Under the pieces are notes generated by a model. It was not told where the DNA came from, made no database searches, and worked only from the letters and a program-made list of their open reading frames with translations. From JAVBME01 sp031552765 (GTDB lineage Bacteria > Bacillota > Negativicutes > Acidaminococcales > JAISLQ01), in assembly GCA_031552765.1 (NCBI GenBank), contig JAVBME010000025.1:1-64000 (forward strand): a stretch of 64,000 nt of DNA, written 5' to 3'. The position numbers and the translations under genes are program-made. Shown here in pieces: positions 1-8,346 of the stretch; within the stretch, counting starts at the first letter, position 1, and each line of letters starts with the position of its first letter.

Positions 1-39
1 TTTCCTCCGCTGGCCTTCTTTATTTCTTGTCCTTAAACT

Positions 40-180
40 GTTCCCGTATCTCAAGCTTACTTCGGCTCACCGCTCCCGGGCCCTAAGGTACACCTCCTTC
101 CCTCCCCGTCGGTTGCCTTCAGCTTTTGACCTTGAGTGATAGGAGTTTTCCCGCCTAAAAGCTTGGCTGAAAAACTCCTC
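40..180 (-). ncRNA. Candidate structured RNA or 5' leader of unknown class
   Basis: This lies in the 287-base gene-free stretch downstream of the YqgF-like gene and would be transcribed towards position 1. A perfect 9-bp hairpin is formed by 141-149 and 171-179, with a further inner GCC/GGC pair. After it, CTCAAG (complement of 131-136) can pair with CTTGAG (complement of 50-55). That pairing encloses two small hairpins at 85-99 (AAGG/CCTT) and 63-72 (CGG/CCG). The segment is GC-richer than the AT-rich flank at 190-287. The nested pairing suggests a riboswitch-like leader for a gene beyond position 1. I could not match it to T-box, c-di-AMP, lysine, cobalamin, SRP, tmRNA or 6S consensus features. 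Confidence 0.35.
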
Positions 181-287
181 AATATTCGAGTACTAGATAT
201 ATTCTACAGCTTTTTAGCAATTCCTTCTTTTTTGACAAAATTTTTACAAGAAATTTTTATTTTATCTTTTAAGCTATAAAAAACAAC

Positions 288-704
288 TCAAGTTCGCATA
301 AGCCAACGCCTAGCTAAGGCAAGAGCGGCATAAGCATCCACCGCTTCCGGCAAGGGCAGCAGCGCCTGCGGCAGCAACCTGCGCCAGCCGCGCGGCGGGT
401 TGACCTGCCAATATAGCCCCCGTGCCAAAAGAGTGGTGTTGCGCTCATCTACCTTTTCCACGGCAAGGCTATTGTTTTCCGGCAAGACATTGGCAAGTTC
501 TTTGAGATAATCATCTGCGGCGGTGCCGTTGCCTAAAATTATATGGGAAAAGTCAAATTCTGCCAATAGTTTTTTTACGATAGCAGAAAATTCTTCGGTC
601 AAAACTGTTTGCAAAAACAAAGGCGCGCCTTCAACATCGACCACGGCTAAGCCGCATTTCTTCCGTCCCGGGTCTATCGCCAAAATTAGTATGTTAGCGT
701 TCAT
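288..704 (-). CDS. YqgF/RuvX-like RNase H-fold protein
   Basis: The 138-residue protein has an RNase H-like fold signature. An N-terminal beta strand ends in an AIDPG motif (Asp11), followed by a GLAVVD strand. Acidic residues at Glu87 (VDERNT) and Asp123 (EAVDAYAA) sit where the YqgF/RuvX family carries its remaining catalytic acids. The family includes pre-16S rRNA processing nucleases and Holliday-junction resolvase-like proteins. It starts by an ATGA overlap with the stop of the DUF3084 gene, so the two are translationally coupled. This is a divergent member; the canonical yqgF of Firmicutes lies in a different neighbourhood, so rRNA processing is only one possibility. Downstream of it there are no further genes in the window. 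Confidence 0.7.
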   Translation of the reverse strand: MNANILILAIDPGRKKCGLAVVDVEGAPLFLQTVLTEEFSAIVKKLLAEFDFSHIILGNGTAADDYLKELANVLPENNSLAVEKVDERNTTLLARGLYWQVNPPRGWRRLLPQALLPLPEAVDAYAALALARRWLMRT

Positions 705-1846
705 GACACAGGGGTTATTTGCAAAGTTATTTGCAGCGGCCCTAGTGTGTGTATATCCTGGCCCGCTTCCGCCGTTATATCAAAAGCGCCTGTCGTTTTG
801 CTTATTTTTTCCATGACTTCCATCATATACGGCATTTCCACATTGCCGACATTACCGGTGATCGGGTCCGGCAACAGGCCGTCCGCCACCGCTTTGGCGT
901 TGAGGCGAGAGAGGAAGGATACCAGTATGGCTTCGGCCGCCCGTTTATCGACATGGGCAGGCACTCTTTCCGTATAGATATTTTGCCGGTTCTTATAAAT
1001 TAGTTTATTGGGATAAAGAGCAAATACGGTTACCACCGGTTCGCCGACCAGAATATTGCCGGCCGCCTGCAACCTTACCGCCATCGGCCCCTGTCCCTTC
1101 ATCAACGTTACCGCCGCATCGCTAAAACTTTGCCGCGGCATTATCAGGACTTGCGTCTCTTTATTCTCAAGGCCTAGCCGGTTTACCATGTAGCTGTTGG
1201 CAAAGGAAAAGAAATCTTCCAGGGATTTCACTGTCGTTTTCTCATCCTGCCCCGCGCGCAGCACACCGGAATAAATCACCTGCCCGGAACGGAAAGCTAC
1301 CTGGCCTTCGCGCATTTCCACAAGCCCCTGGCGTAATTTTCTTGTAGTTTCTTCCAGGTTTTTCACCTCGGCCTGCAGTTGGTCCCGCAAGGCCACCAGC
1401 CGCTCGCTCTCCGCGCGCGACTGGCTAAGCTCGGCGTCGGCACGGGCTTTCGCCGCTTCCACTTCTACGAGCAACGCTTTTATCCTATCGCGCTCGGCGT
1501 TATTTTTTGCTATTTCTGCGTCCAGCTCCGCCATTTGCTTGTGGGCGGCTTCCAGTTCCTTGCTTTTTTCCGCGACGCTTGCCGACATATTTTTCAGGTT
1601 AGCCTGCAGTTTATCCATGCCAAAAAGAGCTGTGCGTACATTGTCCGAAGCCACGGCCAGCGCGCCAAGCGTCAGGGCAGCGATAAAAACACCGCTGACC
1701 ACTGTCATCAGTGTAGAAGTATGGCGCGGACGCAAGCCAAACACGCTAAGGCGACGCTTGCCCAGTTTATAGCCCAAACTATCGCCGATAAAAGCTATCA
1801 GCCCACCCATTACCGCCAGGGCCAAAATGAGTTGCAAGCCGAACAT
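701..1846 (-). CDS. DUF3084 family membrane coiled-coil protein
   Basis: The 381-residue protein has two hydrophobic segments near the N-terminus (about 4-25 and 46-67). A long Lys/Glu/Ala-rich coiled coil follows (about 75-180), then a globular domain to the C-terminus. This layout and the sequence around the second segment (LMTVVSGVFIAALTLG) match the DUF3084 family known from cyanobacteria and diderm Firmicutes, whose role is not established. The coiled coil would lie on one face of the inner membrane. It follows the LPS permease gene by 16 bases and overlaps the YqgF-like gene, so it is the tail of the Lpt operon. A cell-envelope function is inferred from position only. Confidence 0.75.
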   Translation of the reverse strand: MFGLQLILALAVMGGLIAFIGDSLGYKLGKRRLSVFGLRPRHTSTLMTVVSGVFIAALTLGALAVASDNVRTALFGMDKLQANLKNMSASVAEKSKELEAAHKQMAELDAEIAKNNAERDRIKALLVEVEAAKARADAELSQSRAESERLVALRDQLQAEVKNLEETTRKLRQGLVEMREGQVAFRSGQVIYSGVLRAGQDEKTTVKSLEDFFSFANSYMVNRLGLENKETQVLIMPRQSFSDAAVTLMKGQGPMAVRLQAAGNILVGEPVVTVFALYPNKLIYKNRQNIYTERVPAHVDKRAAEAILVSFLSRLNAKAVADGLLPDPITGNVGNVEMPYMMEVMEKISKTTGAFDITAEAGQDIHTLGPLQITLQITPVS

Positions 1847-1862
1847 TAAGCCCCAGCCCCTT

Positions 1863-2951
1863 TCACTTACCTAGTTTTTTGATCAAAAACGCCCCCGTTA
1901 TAAGGCCCAAAACATCCGGGGTCAGGGCCGCGATAAGCGGCGGCATGGCGTCGCCTTTGCCGAGAGTCATGGTAAAAGTCATCACAGCGTAATATATAAA
2001 AATAATAATAATGCTCAGGCCAAGGCCGATAGACGAGCTGGAACGCTGGGGCTGCAAGCCCAGCGGAGTGCCTATAAAGGCAAAAATGACCGAAGCCAAG
2101 GGGATGGTAAACCGCTGGTACATCTCCAGTTTGTACTTTGCCACAGAAACATACTGGTGCTCAAGCGCCCTTATATGTTCGCGCAATTCTTTTATAGACA
2201 TCTCGTCCGGGTCTTTTTGCTCCCTGGCCACACGGCTGGGCGGCATTTTCACCGGCAAGACCTGTTCTTTGAATTGTGCGCTGCGGCTCAACCCCTCGCC
2301 GCCTGACAAGTCATAAATAACCCCATTATATAATATCCACGTTCCGTGGTTCCACACGGCTTTTTCAGCATTCTGCACATGCACGAGTACGCCTTTACTG
2401 AACTCTTCTATAGTTACGCCGTACATCACGCCTTCTTTTTCGTCAAAACGCCTGGCGTAAGTCAAGCGCTCAATATCCGCACCGCTGACATCTTTTATAA
2501 CTATGTGCTCCTGTGACCGCGGACGGGAATTTTTCTGTACTTCATAATAAAGTATCTGATTGTAGGCGACTTTAGATACCGGCACCACTTTCTCGGCAAA
2601 AATCATGGAAAAAACACTCACACAAAAAGCTACGGCAAATACCGGGGCTACCATGCGGTAAAAACTTATCCCGCCGCATTTCATGGCCGTTATCTCGCTC
2701 GAGCCGGACAAACGCCCAAAAGCCAGCAGCGACGCCAGCAGCATGGACATCGGAAAAGTATAGTTTATTATTTCCGGCAGACTGAGAAAAAATAGCTTGA
2801 TTATCGCCGTATAAGAAGGGCTGAAGGTGGTCAGAATTTTGACCAGCCTAAACAATACGCCGCTGGCGATAAAAATGCTGGAAAAGGCGCACACGCCAAA
2901 AATAAACGGCCCCAATAACTCTTTTAATATATAACGGTCAAGAATGCGCAT
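1863..2951 (-). CDS. lptG: LptF/LptG-family LPS export permease
   Basis: This YjgP/YjgQ-family inner-membrane permease would pass LPS from the ABC transporter to periplasmic LptC/LptA. The 362-residue protein has about three N-terminal membrane segments, a periplasmic beta-jellyroll-like region (about 125-265) and three C-terminal segments. The usual RILDRYILKE opening is visible. I place the start at 2951 (MRILDR), because GGGGA lies six bases upstream and overlaps the lptB stop. An upstream in-frame ATG would extend into lptB. Only one such permease is present, whereas enterobacteria use an LptF/LptG heterodimer. Either it forms a homodimer or the partner lies elsewhere. Family assignment is firm; F versus G is arbitrary. 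Confidence 0.88.
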   Translation of the reverse strand: MRILDRYILKELLGPFIFGVCAFSSIFIASGVLFRLVKILTTFSPSYTAIIKLFFLSLPEIINYTFPMSMLLASLLAFGRLSGSSEITAMKCGGISFYRMVAPVFAVAFCVSVFSMIFAEKVVPVSKVAYNQILYYEVQKNSRPRSQEHIVIKDVSGADIERLTYARRFDEKEGVMYGVTIEEFSKGVLVHVQNAEKAVWNHGTWILYNGVIYDLSGGEGLSRSAQFKEQVLPVKMPPSRVAREQKDPDEMSIKELREHIRALEHQYVSVAKYKLEMYQRFTIPLASVIFAFIGTPLGLQPQRSSSSIGLGLSIIIIFIYYAVMTFTMTLGKGDAMPPLIAALTPDVLGLITGAFLIKKLGK

Positions 2952-2964
2952 CATGCGTCCCCGT

Positions 2965-3684
2965 TCACAAAGAAAAATTTTCGCCCAGGTAAAATTTCCT
3001 GGCGATTTCACTTTCAGCGATGGTATCGCGGTCTCCCGAAACCAAAATCTCGCCATTATTTAGTATATAGGCTTGGTCCACTATGCGCAAGGTCTCCCGT
3101 ACATTGTGGTCTGTTATAAGTATGCCGATGCCGCGTTGCGCCAGGTGGGCGACCAGTCGCTGGATGTCCGCCACAGCTATCGGGTCGATACCGGCAAACG
3201 GCTCGTCTAAAAGTATAAAGGACGGGTCTGTCGCTAAAGAACGGGCTATCTCTACCCGGCGACGCTCGCCGCCCGACAGCTCCGTACCCCGCCGCTTGCG
3301 GACATGGCCGACATTAAATTCACTGATGAGCGCCTCCATTTTGTCCTGGCGCTCTTGCGGCAAGGCCGGCGTCAGTTCCAAAATAGACATAATGTTTTCT
3401 TCCACAGTAAGCTTGCGGAAAATAGACGCCTCCTGCGGCAGGTAACCAATGCCCGAACGCGCCCTCTCGTGCATGGGCAGATGCGTCACATCGCGCCCGT
3501 CTACCGTCACAGTGCCGTAGTCAGGCTTTTCTAAGCCGACTATCATATAAAAAGTAGTGGTTTTACCCGCCCCGTTAGGACCCAGCAGGCCGACGATCGT
3601 CCCTTGCTGCACAGTTATGCTGACATGGTTGACTACCGTGCGGCCCTTATATGCTTTTACCAAATCTTTTGTTTGTATGTACAT
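2965..3684 (-). CDS. lptB: LPS export ABC transporter ATP-binding protein LptB
   Basis: This cytosolic ATPase of the Lpt machine powers LPS extraction with the LptF/G permease. Its 239 residues are the usual LptB length. The Walker A motif GPNGAGKTT is at 35-43, LSGGE at 136-140, the Walker B end LLDEPFAGIDP around Asp160-Glu161, and the H-loop His at 193. The FAGIDP and YLPQEASIFR segments are typical of LptB rather than of general ABC ATPases. It sits between lptA and the permease gene, as expected for an lptC-lptA-lptB-lptG operon. AGGGA precedes the ATG. Confidence 0.95.
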   Translation of the reverse strand: MYIQTKDLVKAYKGRTVVNHVSITVQQGTIVGLLGPNGAGKTTTFYMIVGLEKPDYGTVTVDGRDVTHLPMHERARSGIGYLPQEASIFRKLTVEENIMSILELTPALPQERQDKMEALISEFNVGHVRKRRGTELSGGERRRVEIARSLATDPSFILLDEPFAGIDPIAVADIQRLVAHLAQRGIGILITDHNVRETLRIVDQAYILNNGEILVSGDRDTIAESEIARKFYLGENFSL

Positions 3685-3702
3685 ATACTTTTCCCTATCT
3701 TA

Positions 3703-4554
3703 TCACGGTTTTCCGGGCGGCTGCCATACCGGCCGTTCTTGCGGCTTTTCTACATATTGTCCAGGTGTTTTTCCGTCTTCCTTGTCAGTTCCTTTAGCGC
3801 CGCCTTTTTCTTCGGGTCCCGGGCCGCCTTTAGGCGGCTCGTCTTTAGGCACTATCACCATCTTCACGTTGCCCTTAGCCTCGCTCTGGCTGCTGTCGCT
3901 TTTTATCGTGAGAACATTGCCGGCAATCCTGTTGCCGTCCTGGATAGCCCAGGCATTACCTGTCAATACGATGTCGCCCGGTTTTTCCTTGGTACCTGAC
4001 GTATATACCGCTTTATCCCCGGCCGCCGTCAATTTACGCGGCGGACTAGATATTTCTACATTGCGTTCGGCTACGGCCACGCCTTTTTTCATATCGTAGT
4101 TCATGTACACTGCCGTCAGCACACTGCCGTCAGACTGTACCAGTTTTGCCCAGCCGCCGGACGTCTCCACAAATTCCCGGTCGGCCCAGTAGTCGAGCCG
4201 GTAAGCCGAAAGAGAATCACCCGCTTTGTTTACATGAGCCGAGCCTTCCGCCGCCACATGGTTGCGGCTCAATATCCAAAGCTTGTCGGCGCTCAAAGTC
4301 GTCGTTCCTTTTTGCGCGGTCACGCCGCCGGCAAGCCAACCCTGGTCGGTCTTTACATTGTACTGCGCACTCGCCCCTCTGGCCTCGCCGTCTTCTTGGG
4401 TAATAACGACATTACCATTGGCTGTGCTTATCCCCGTGCTGGAATCATACTCTATCACATCCGCCTTTATGGCTACGGGTTGTTGCTGGGCCGAAACCTC
4501 AACGCAAAAAAGGCTCGCTATGCAAATCAAACATACTACCAGTTTCTTATTCAT
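3703..4554 (-). CDS. lptA: LptA/OstA-like periplasmic LPS-binding protein
   Basis: The 283-residue exported protein has a signal peptide (about 1-22, ending VSAQQ). OstA-type beta-strand repeats follow, such as IEYDSSTGISTANGNVVITQEDGEARG, which form the LPS-carrying bridge between membranes. It is longer than enterobacterial LptA (about 185 residues). There seem to be two stretches of OstA repeats up to about residue 235, then a Pro/Gly/Lys/Glu-rich tail of about 50 residues that looks disordered. The ATG overlaps the lptC stop (ATGA), and GGGGAGGG provides the ribosome site. The family is clear. The function of the tail is unknown. Confidence 0.9.
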   Translation of the reverse strand: MNKKLVVCLICIASLFCVEVSAQQQPVAIKADVIEYDSSTGISTANGNVVITQEDGEARGASAQYNVKTDQGWLAGGVTAQKGTTTLSADKLWILSRNHVAAEGSAHVNKAGDSLSAYRLDYWADREFVETSGGWAKLVQSDGSVLTAVYMNYDMKKGVAVAERNVEISSPPRKLTAAGDKAVYTSGTKEKPGDIVLTGNAWAIQDGNRIAGNVLTIKSDSSQSEAKGNVKMVIVPKDEPPKGGPGPEEKGGAKGTDKEDGKTPGQYVEKPQERPVWQPPGKP

Positions 4555-5093
4555 TGTTGCCCTCCCCGTTGAACCATGCCATTGCCGGTTATTTTCATTT
4601 TTATCAATTCGCGGTCTGTTTCTATTTTGTCACCGCTGGCTTCAAACCTGTCATTTTTTATTTCCACTTTGCCTGTAGCCACAATACTGTTGCCGGCCGG
4701 CGCCCAGGTTATTTCCTCGCATTTTAGCGTCCCGCCGCCCGAATACACTGCCAGGACATCCCCTTTAAGCTGTACTTCCTTGGTCGTCATATTGTAAATG
4801 CCGCCCTTGGCCTTGACATCTACAACCGTACCGTCAGCGCGGTAAAGTTTTCCTTTGACCCCGGTCAAAATATTGATGTTTTTGCCGGAGTCCACTTCCA
4901 CCTGATCAGCCGCCAGTTCCCAACTGCGCTTGCCGTCTTTATCCTCTGAAAAATTGGCGTTTTTTATGATAGCGTTCGGCAGCTGTGTGGCTACACTTTT
5001 GAAAGTTATCAAGTCGCCGCCATAAATGAGCCAATACATGATCCCTGCCAATACGGCAGCTGACAGCAAGAAATATTTGTATTTTTTTATCAT
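4551..5093 (-). CDS. lptC: LptC, membrane-anchored LPS transport protein
   Basis: LptC receives LPS from the inner-membrane complex and hands it to LptA. The 180-residue protein has one N-terminal membrane anchor (about 6-25) and an LptC/OstA-like beta-rich periplasmic part with the family theme of alternating polar/hydrophobic strands (KGGIYNMTTKEVQLKGDV). The start at 5093 is chosen because GGAGAAGGA precedes it and its ATG overlaps the stop of the upstream acyltransferase gene as ATGA. A longer in-frame reading would run 63 bases into that gene. Confidence 0.88.
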   Translation of the reverse strand: MIKKYKYFLLSAAVLAGIMYWLIYGGDLITFKSVATQLPNAIIKNANFSEDKDGKRSWELAADQVEVDSGKNINILTGVKGKLYRADGTVVDVKAKGGIYNMTTKEVQLKGDVLAVYSGGGTLKCEEITWAPAGNSIVATGKVEIKNDRFEASGDKIETDRELIKMKITGNGMVQRGGQQ

Positions 5094-5977
5094 ATTTCCT
5101 TCTCCCCTTCCGGCGGATTGTAGGGAGTATTCCAGCGTTTTTGGAACCACAGCCAATTGTCCGGATGCTTTTTGATAACTTCTTCGACTATCTCTGTCAT
5201 GCGCTTGGTGCAGTTGTACATATCAAGTTCTTCATTGCCGGTATCTTCATAATGAAAGGAATCGTAAACAATAGTGCTGTGGCCACCGTCCGGCCTTCTC
5301 ACAATAAAAATGGGCACAATGGGCGCCTTGAATTTTTTGGCAAAAAATGCCGGCCCTAACGGAGTTGACGCCATTTTTCCCAGGAAAGGCAAAAATATAC
5401 CGTCATAGCCGCCGTCCTGGTCGGCGATAAAGCCCAGCATCTTTCCGGCTTTCATCGCCCGCGCCGCAATAATGATCTCGTTGGTTCCGCGCGCAAACAG
5501 TTCCATGCCGGCCCCGGAGCGGAGCTCTTGCAATATCCTGTTTACACTTTCATTAGGCTGCTTTTTTATAAAACTGGTCAAAGGATAGCCGTACATAGCG
5601 AGCGCCGCTCCCAACCATTCCCAGTTGTCGAGGTGCACGGCCAGCACGACCACTCCCTTACCTTCTTTTACCGCACCCCATAAAACGTCTTCTCTTTCTA
5701 TATGCACATATTTCCTGATGTTTTTCTTGTTTAGCCGCGGCATGTACAGTATCTCCATAAGGGTCATGCCAATATTACGGCACATAGCGCGGGTTATCTC
5801 ATCAGCCCGCTCCTCCGTCACCTCAAGGCGTTCCCTGATAGTAGCGCGGGCGCGGTCTACCTGCTTTTTTGCCGCTTTATAATAAATATTGCCAAGCTTT
5901 TTCCCCAGCCAGAGTATCGTGCTGTAGGGTAATAAGCATGCTATTTTTATCAGCAGTTTAAAAAAGTAATACTGCAT
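5090..5977 (-). CDS. LpxL/HtrB-family lipid A acyltransferase (first copy)
   Basis: The 295-residue inner-membrane-associated acyltransferase would add a secondary acyl chain to Kdo-lipid A. The family HX4E motif is visible as HLDNWEWLG (His and Glu of the catalytic pair), followed by the ADQDGG and FFAKK-PIVPIFIVRR segments typical of LpxL/LpxM. An N-terminal hydrophobic stretch serves as a membrane anchor. The start (MQYYFF) is chosen because the ATG overlaps the kdsC stop as TAATG. The gene sits between kdsC and lptC, while a second family member lies at 17640-18527. Which secondary acylation each performs cannot be told from sequence. Confidence 0.88.
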   Translation of the reverse strand: MQYYFFKLLIKIACLLPYSTILWLGKKLGNIYYKAAKKQVDRARATIRERLEVTEERADEITRAMCRNIGMTLMEILYMPRLNKKNIRKYVHIEREDVLWGAVKEGKGVVVLAVHLDNWEWLGAALAMYGYPLTSFIKKQPNESVNRILQELRSGAGMELFARGTNEIIIAARAMKAGKMLGFIADQDGGYDGIFLPFLGKMASTPLGPAFFAKKFKAPIVPIFIVRRPDGGHSTIVYDSFHYEDTGNEELDMYNCTKRMTEIVEEVIKKHPDNWLWFQKRWNTPYNPPEGEKEI

Positions 5978-6519
5978 TACTGACCGCCACACCCTTTTTT
6001 TCTATAAGAATCCACTGCCTCTGCCCACTTGTCCTGCGCACGCAAAATGCATTCTATTATTTCGCGCACGGCTCCTTTGCCGCCCGGTAAAGAAGCCACA
6101 TAATGGACAGATTCTTTTACTTCCGCCACAGCATCCGCGGGGGCCGCGGCAAACCCGGCTAAAGCAAGCACCGGCAGGTCATTGAGGTCGTCGCCGACAT
6201 ATGCCACCTGTTCCAAGCCCAAGCTTAACCTCGCGCACAGTTCTTGCAATACATGCCCTTTGTCTTCCACTCCCTGAAAAAGATGCTCTATCTTAAGCTC
6301 GGCTGCTCTTTTTTCTAAAATAGCGCCGCTTTTCCTGCCTGTAATGATGGCAAACAGCAACCCTGCCCTGCGAGCGGCCGTAATGCCCAAGCCGTCTTTT
6401 GCATTAAAGCGCTTGCCTATTTCGCCATTTTCGCCGATAAATACACTGCCGTCCGTCAAAGTGCCGTCCACGTCCAAAACCAGGAGGCGCACTTTTTTGG
6501 CCCGTGTTATGTTATCCAT
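5977..6519 (-). CDS. kdsC: 3-deoxy-D-manno-octulosonate 8-phosphate phosphatase KdsC
   Basis: KdsC removes the phosphate from Kdo-8-phosphate in the Kdo pathway. The 180-residue HAD-superfamily protein lacks a cap domain, as usual for KdsC. The nucleophile motif LVLDVDGTLTDG places the catalytic aspartates at 16 and 18, and the metal-binding motif YVGDDLNDLP is near residue 107. Its ATG overlaps the stop of kdsD and its stop overlaps the start of the acyltransferase gene, so three genes are tightly coupled. Together with kdsA, kdsB and kdsD it completes the Kdo pathway within 3.2 kb. Confidence 0.95.
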   Translation of the reverse strand: MDNITRAKKVRLLVLDVDGTLTDGSVFIGENGEIGKRFNAKDGLGITAARRAGLLFAIITGRKSGAILEKRAAELKIEHLFQGVEDKGHVLQELCARLSLGLEQVAYVGDDLNDLPVLALAGFAAAPADAVAEVKESVHYVASLPGGKGAVREIIECILRAQDKWAEAVDSYRKKGCGGQ

Positions 6520-7484
6520 TATACCACTCCCTGGCGCACTAGGTCGGTCATATGTAAAAGACCTACTATTTTTCTATCTTCATCCACTACCGGCAAAACG
6601 GTTATCGGACGCGGCTTGTTGCTCTCCATTATGTGCAGGGCCTCGGCCGCCAGTTTTTCCGGCGTTATCGTCTTGGCCGTCAGCGTCATAGTTTCTTTTA
6701 CCGGCCGGTCTAAAAACTCATAACCACGTTCCAAACCGCGGCGGACATCGCCGTCGGTAAGTATCCCGGCCATGCGGCCAGCGTCGTCAACTACGCTCAC
6801 CGCGCCCAATCCTTTGTCGGTAATGACAAACAGCGCTTCGCGTACCGTCTTGTCTTCTCCCACCAGCGGACAGTCTGCGCCTTGGTGCATCACGTCTTTA
6901 ACCGTCAACAGCAGCTTGCGCCCCAGAGAACCGCCCGGGTGGAAAACCGCGAAATCGTCGGCGGAAAATTTACGTAGCGCCTGCAAGGATATCGCCAGGG
7001 CGTCGCCATAAGCCAGCGCCGCAGTAGTGCTTGCCGTCGGCGCAAGGCCTAACGGACAGGCTTCTTTATCGACGCCGGCGTCTAAAAATATGTCGGCCGT
7101 TTTCGCCAAGGTAGACTGTTTAGCGCCGCAAAGAGCGATAAGTTTTGCCCCGATGCGCCTTATGGACGGCAGTATCTGCAAAAGCTCCGCTGTTTCACCG
7201 CTGTTGGAAAGAGCGACCACCACATCGCCTTCTGTGACCATCCCAAGGTCGCCATGCACCCCTTCAGCCGGATGCAGGAAAAAAGACGGCGTGCCGGTGC
7301 TGGCCAAAGTCGCGGCAATCTTCCTGCCTACTAAGCCCGACTTGCCCATACCTGTTATGACTACCCGGCCTTTACAGTCCAATATAAGTCTGAGCGCCGC
7401 TTCAAACTCTTTTCCCAAACGCGGGATGAGGGCAAGTATAGCCTGCGCTTCTATCTCAAGAACTTCCTTAGCTGTCTCTAACAT
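6519..7484 (-). CDS. kdsD: D-arabinose 5-phosphate isomerase KdsD (KpsF/GutQ family)
   Basis: KdsD converts ribulose 5-phosphate to arabinose 5-phosphate, the precursor for Kdo-8-phosphate. The 321-residue protein has an N-terminal SIS domain (GMGKSGLVGRKIAATL, then HPAEGVHGDLGM with the family His) and a C-terminal pair of CBS domains (about 205-321, with DVMH and MTDLV elements). This layout and length are standard for KdsD/KpsF. It lies 13 bases after kdsA. Family membership is certain, and the Kdo gene context supports KdsD over the gut-operon paralog. Confidence 0.95.
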   Translation of the reverse strand: MLETAKEVLEIEAQAILALIPRLGKEFEAALRLILDCKGRVVITGMGKSGLVGRKIAATLASTGTPSFFLHPAEGVHGDLGMVTEGDVVVALSNSGETAELLQILPSIRRIGAKLIALCGAKQSTLAKTADIFLDAGVDKEACPLGLAPTASTTAALAYGDALAISLQALRKFSADDFAVFHPGGSLGRKLLLTVKDVMHQGADCPLVGEDKTVREALFVITDKGLGAVSVVDDAGRMAGILTDGDVRRGLERGYEFLDRPVKETMTLTAKTITPEKLAAEALHIMESNKPRPITVLPVVDEDRKIVGLLHMTDLVRQGVV

Positions 7485-7497
7485 GTTCCCTCCCCTG

Positions 7498-8328
7498 TCA
7501 CTTCAGGCCGCGACGCCGCAAAACGGCGTCGATATCCAAAACATCGCGCAAAAGGTCTTCCAACATATCGAGGCGTACCATATTCGGCCCGTCGGAAAGG
7601 GCTTCTTCCGGGTTGTCATGCACTTCCAGGAATAATGCGTCTATGCCTGCCGCCGCCGCCGCCCGCGCCATACATGGCACAAACTGGCTCTGCCCGCCGG
7701 ACGTCGTACCCTGGCCGCCTGGCGTTTGCACACTATGGGTAGCGTCCATCACTACCGGATAGCCTAAAGAACGCATGATCGGCAAAGAACGCATATCTGT
7801 CACCAGGGTATTATAACCAAAACTGGCGCCGCGCTCTGTAAGCATTATATTATCATTGCCGGTCTCGAGGATTTTCGCTATGACATTTTTCATATCCCAG
7901 GGCGCAAGGAACTGCCCTTTTTTTACATTGACCACCCGGCCGGTCACGGCCGCCGCATTAATAAGGTCGGTCTGGCGGCACAAAAATGCCGGTATCTGCA
8001 AAATATCCAAAACCTCAGCCGCAGGCGCCGCCTGCCCGGTCTCGTGGATATCGCTCACAGCCGGAACGCCCAGCGCCTCTTTTATCCGCGCGATCTCTTT
8101 GAGACCCTCCGCCAAACCCGGCCCGCGGAAAGAAGAAAAAGAGGACCTGTTGGCCTTGTCGAATGACGCCTTAAAAACATACGGCATCCCCAGCCTACCG
8201 GTTATGGCTTTTATTTCCCTGCCGATAGACAAAGTGCGCTCATAGCCTTCCAGCACGCAGGGGCCGGCTATCAACAACAGAGGGTTGTTGCCGCCTACTT
8301 TATAATTTCCTATATCGATGGTTTTCAT
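7498..8328 (-). CDS. kdsA: 3-deoxy-8-phosphooctulonate synthase KdsA
   Basis: KdsA condenses phosphoenolpyruvate with arabinose 5-phosphate to make Kdo-8-phosphate. The 276-residue TIM-barrel protein shows LLIAGPCVLE near the N-terminus, KASFDKANRSS, the KKGQFLAPWDMKN segment and DATHSVQTPGG, all conserved in KdsA. The start at 8328 (MKTIDIG) has GGGGGTG just upstream; a TTG four codons earlier is less likely. It follows kdsB by 18 bases and precedes kdsD. Confidence 0.96.
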   Translation of the reverse strand: MKTIDIGNYKVGGNNPLLLIAGPCVLEGYERTLSIGREIKAITGRLGMPYVFKASFDKANRSSFSSFRGPGLAEGLKEIARIKEALGVPAVSDIHETGQAAPAAEVLDILQIPAFLCRQTDLINAAAVTGRVVNVKKGQFLAPWDMKNVIAKILETGNDNIMLTERGASFGYNTLVTDMRSLPIMRSLGYPVVMDATHSVQTPGGQGTTSGGQSQFVPCMARAAAAAGIDALFLEVHDNPEEALSDGPNMVRLDMLEDLLRDVLDIDAVLRRRGLK

Positions 8329-8346
8329 ACGCACCCCCAAAAATGA

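Noticed and set aside
1..20. GAGGAAA at the window edge on the minus strand, as in RNase P RNA
   Set aside because: Only seven bases of the motif are visible, and the preceding sequence does not form the expected P1-P3 stems.
40..180. Group II intron or T-box leader
   Set aside because: No domain V-like stem and no T-box GGUGG-ACCGCG sequence is present; the pairing seen is different.
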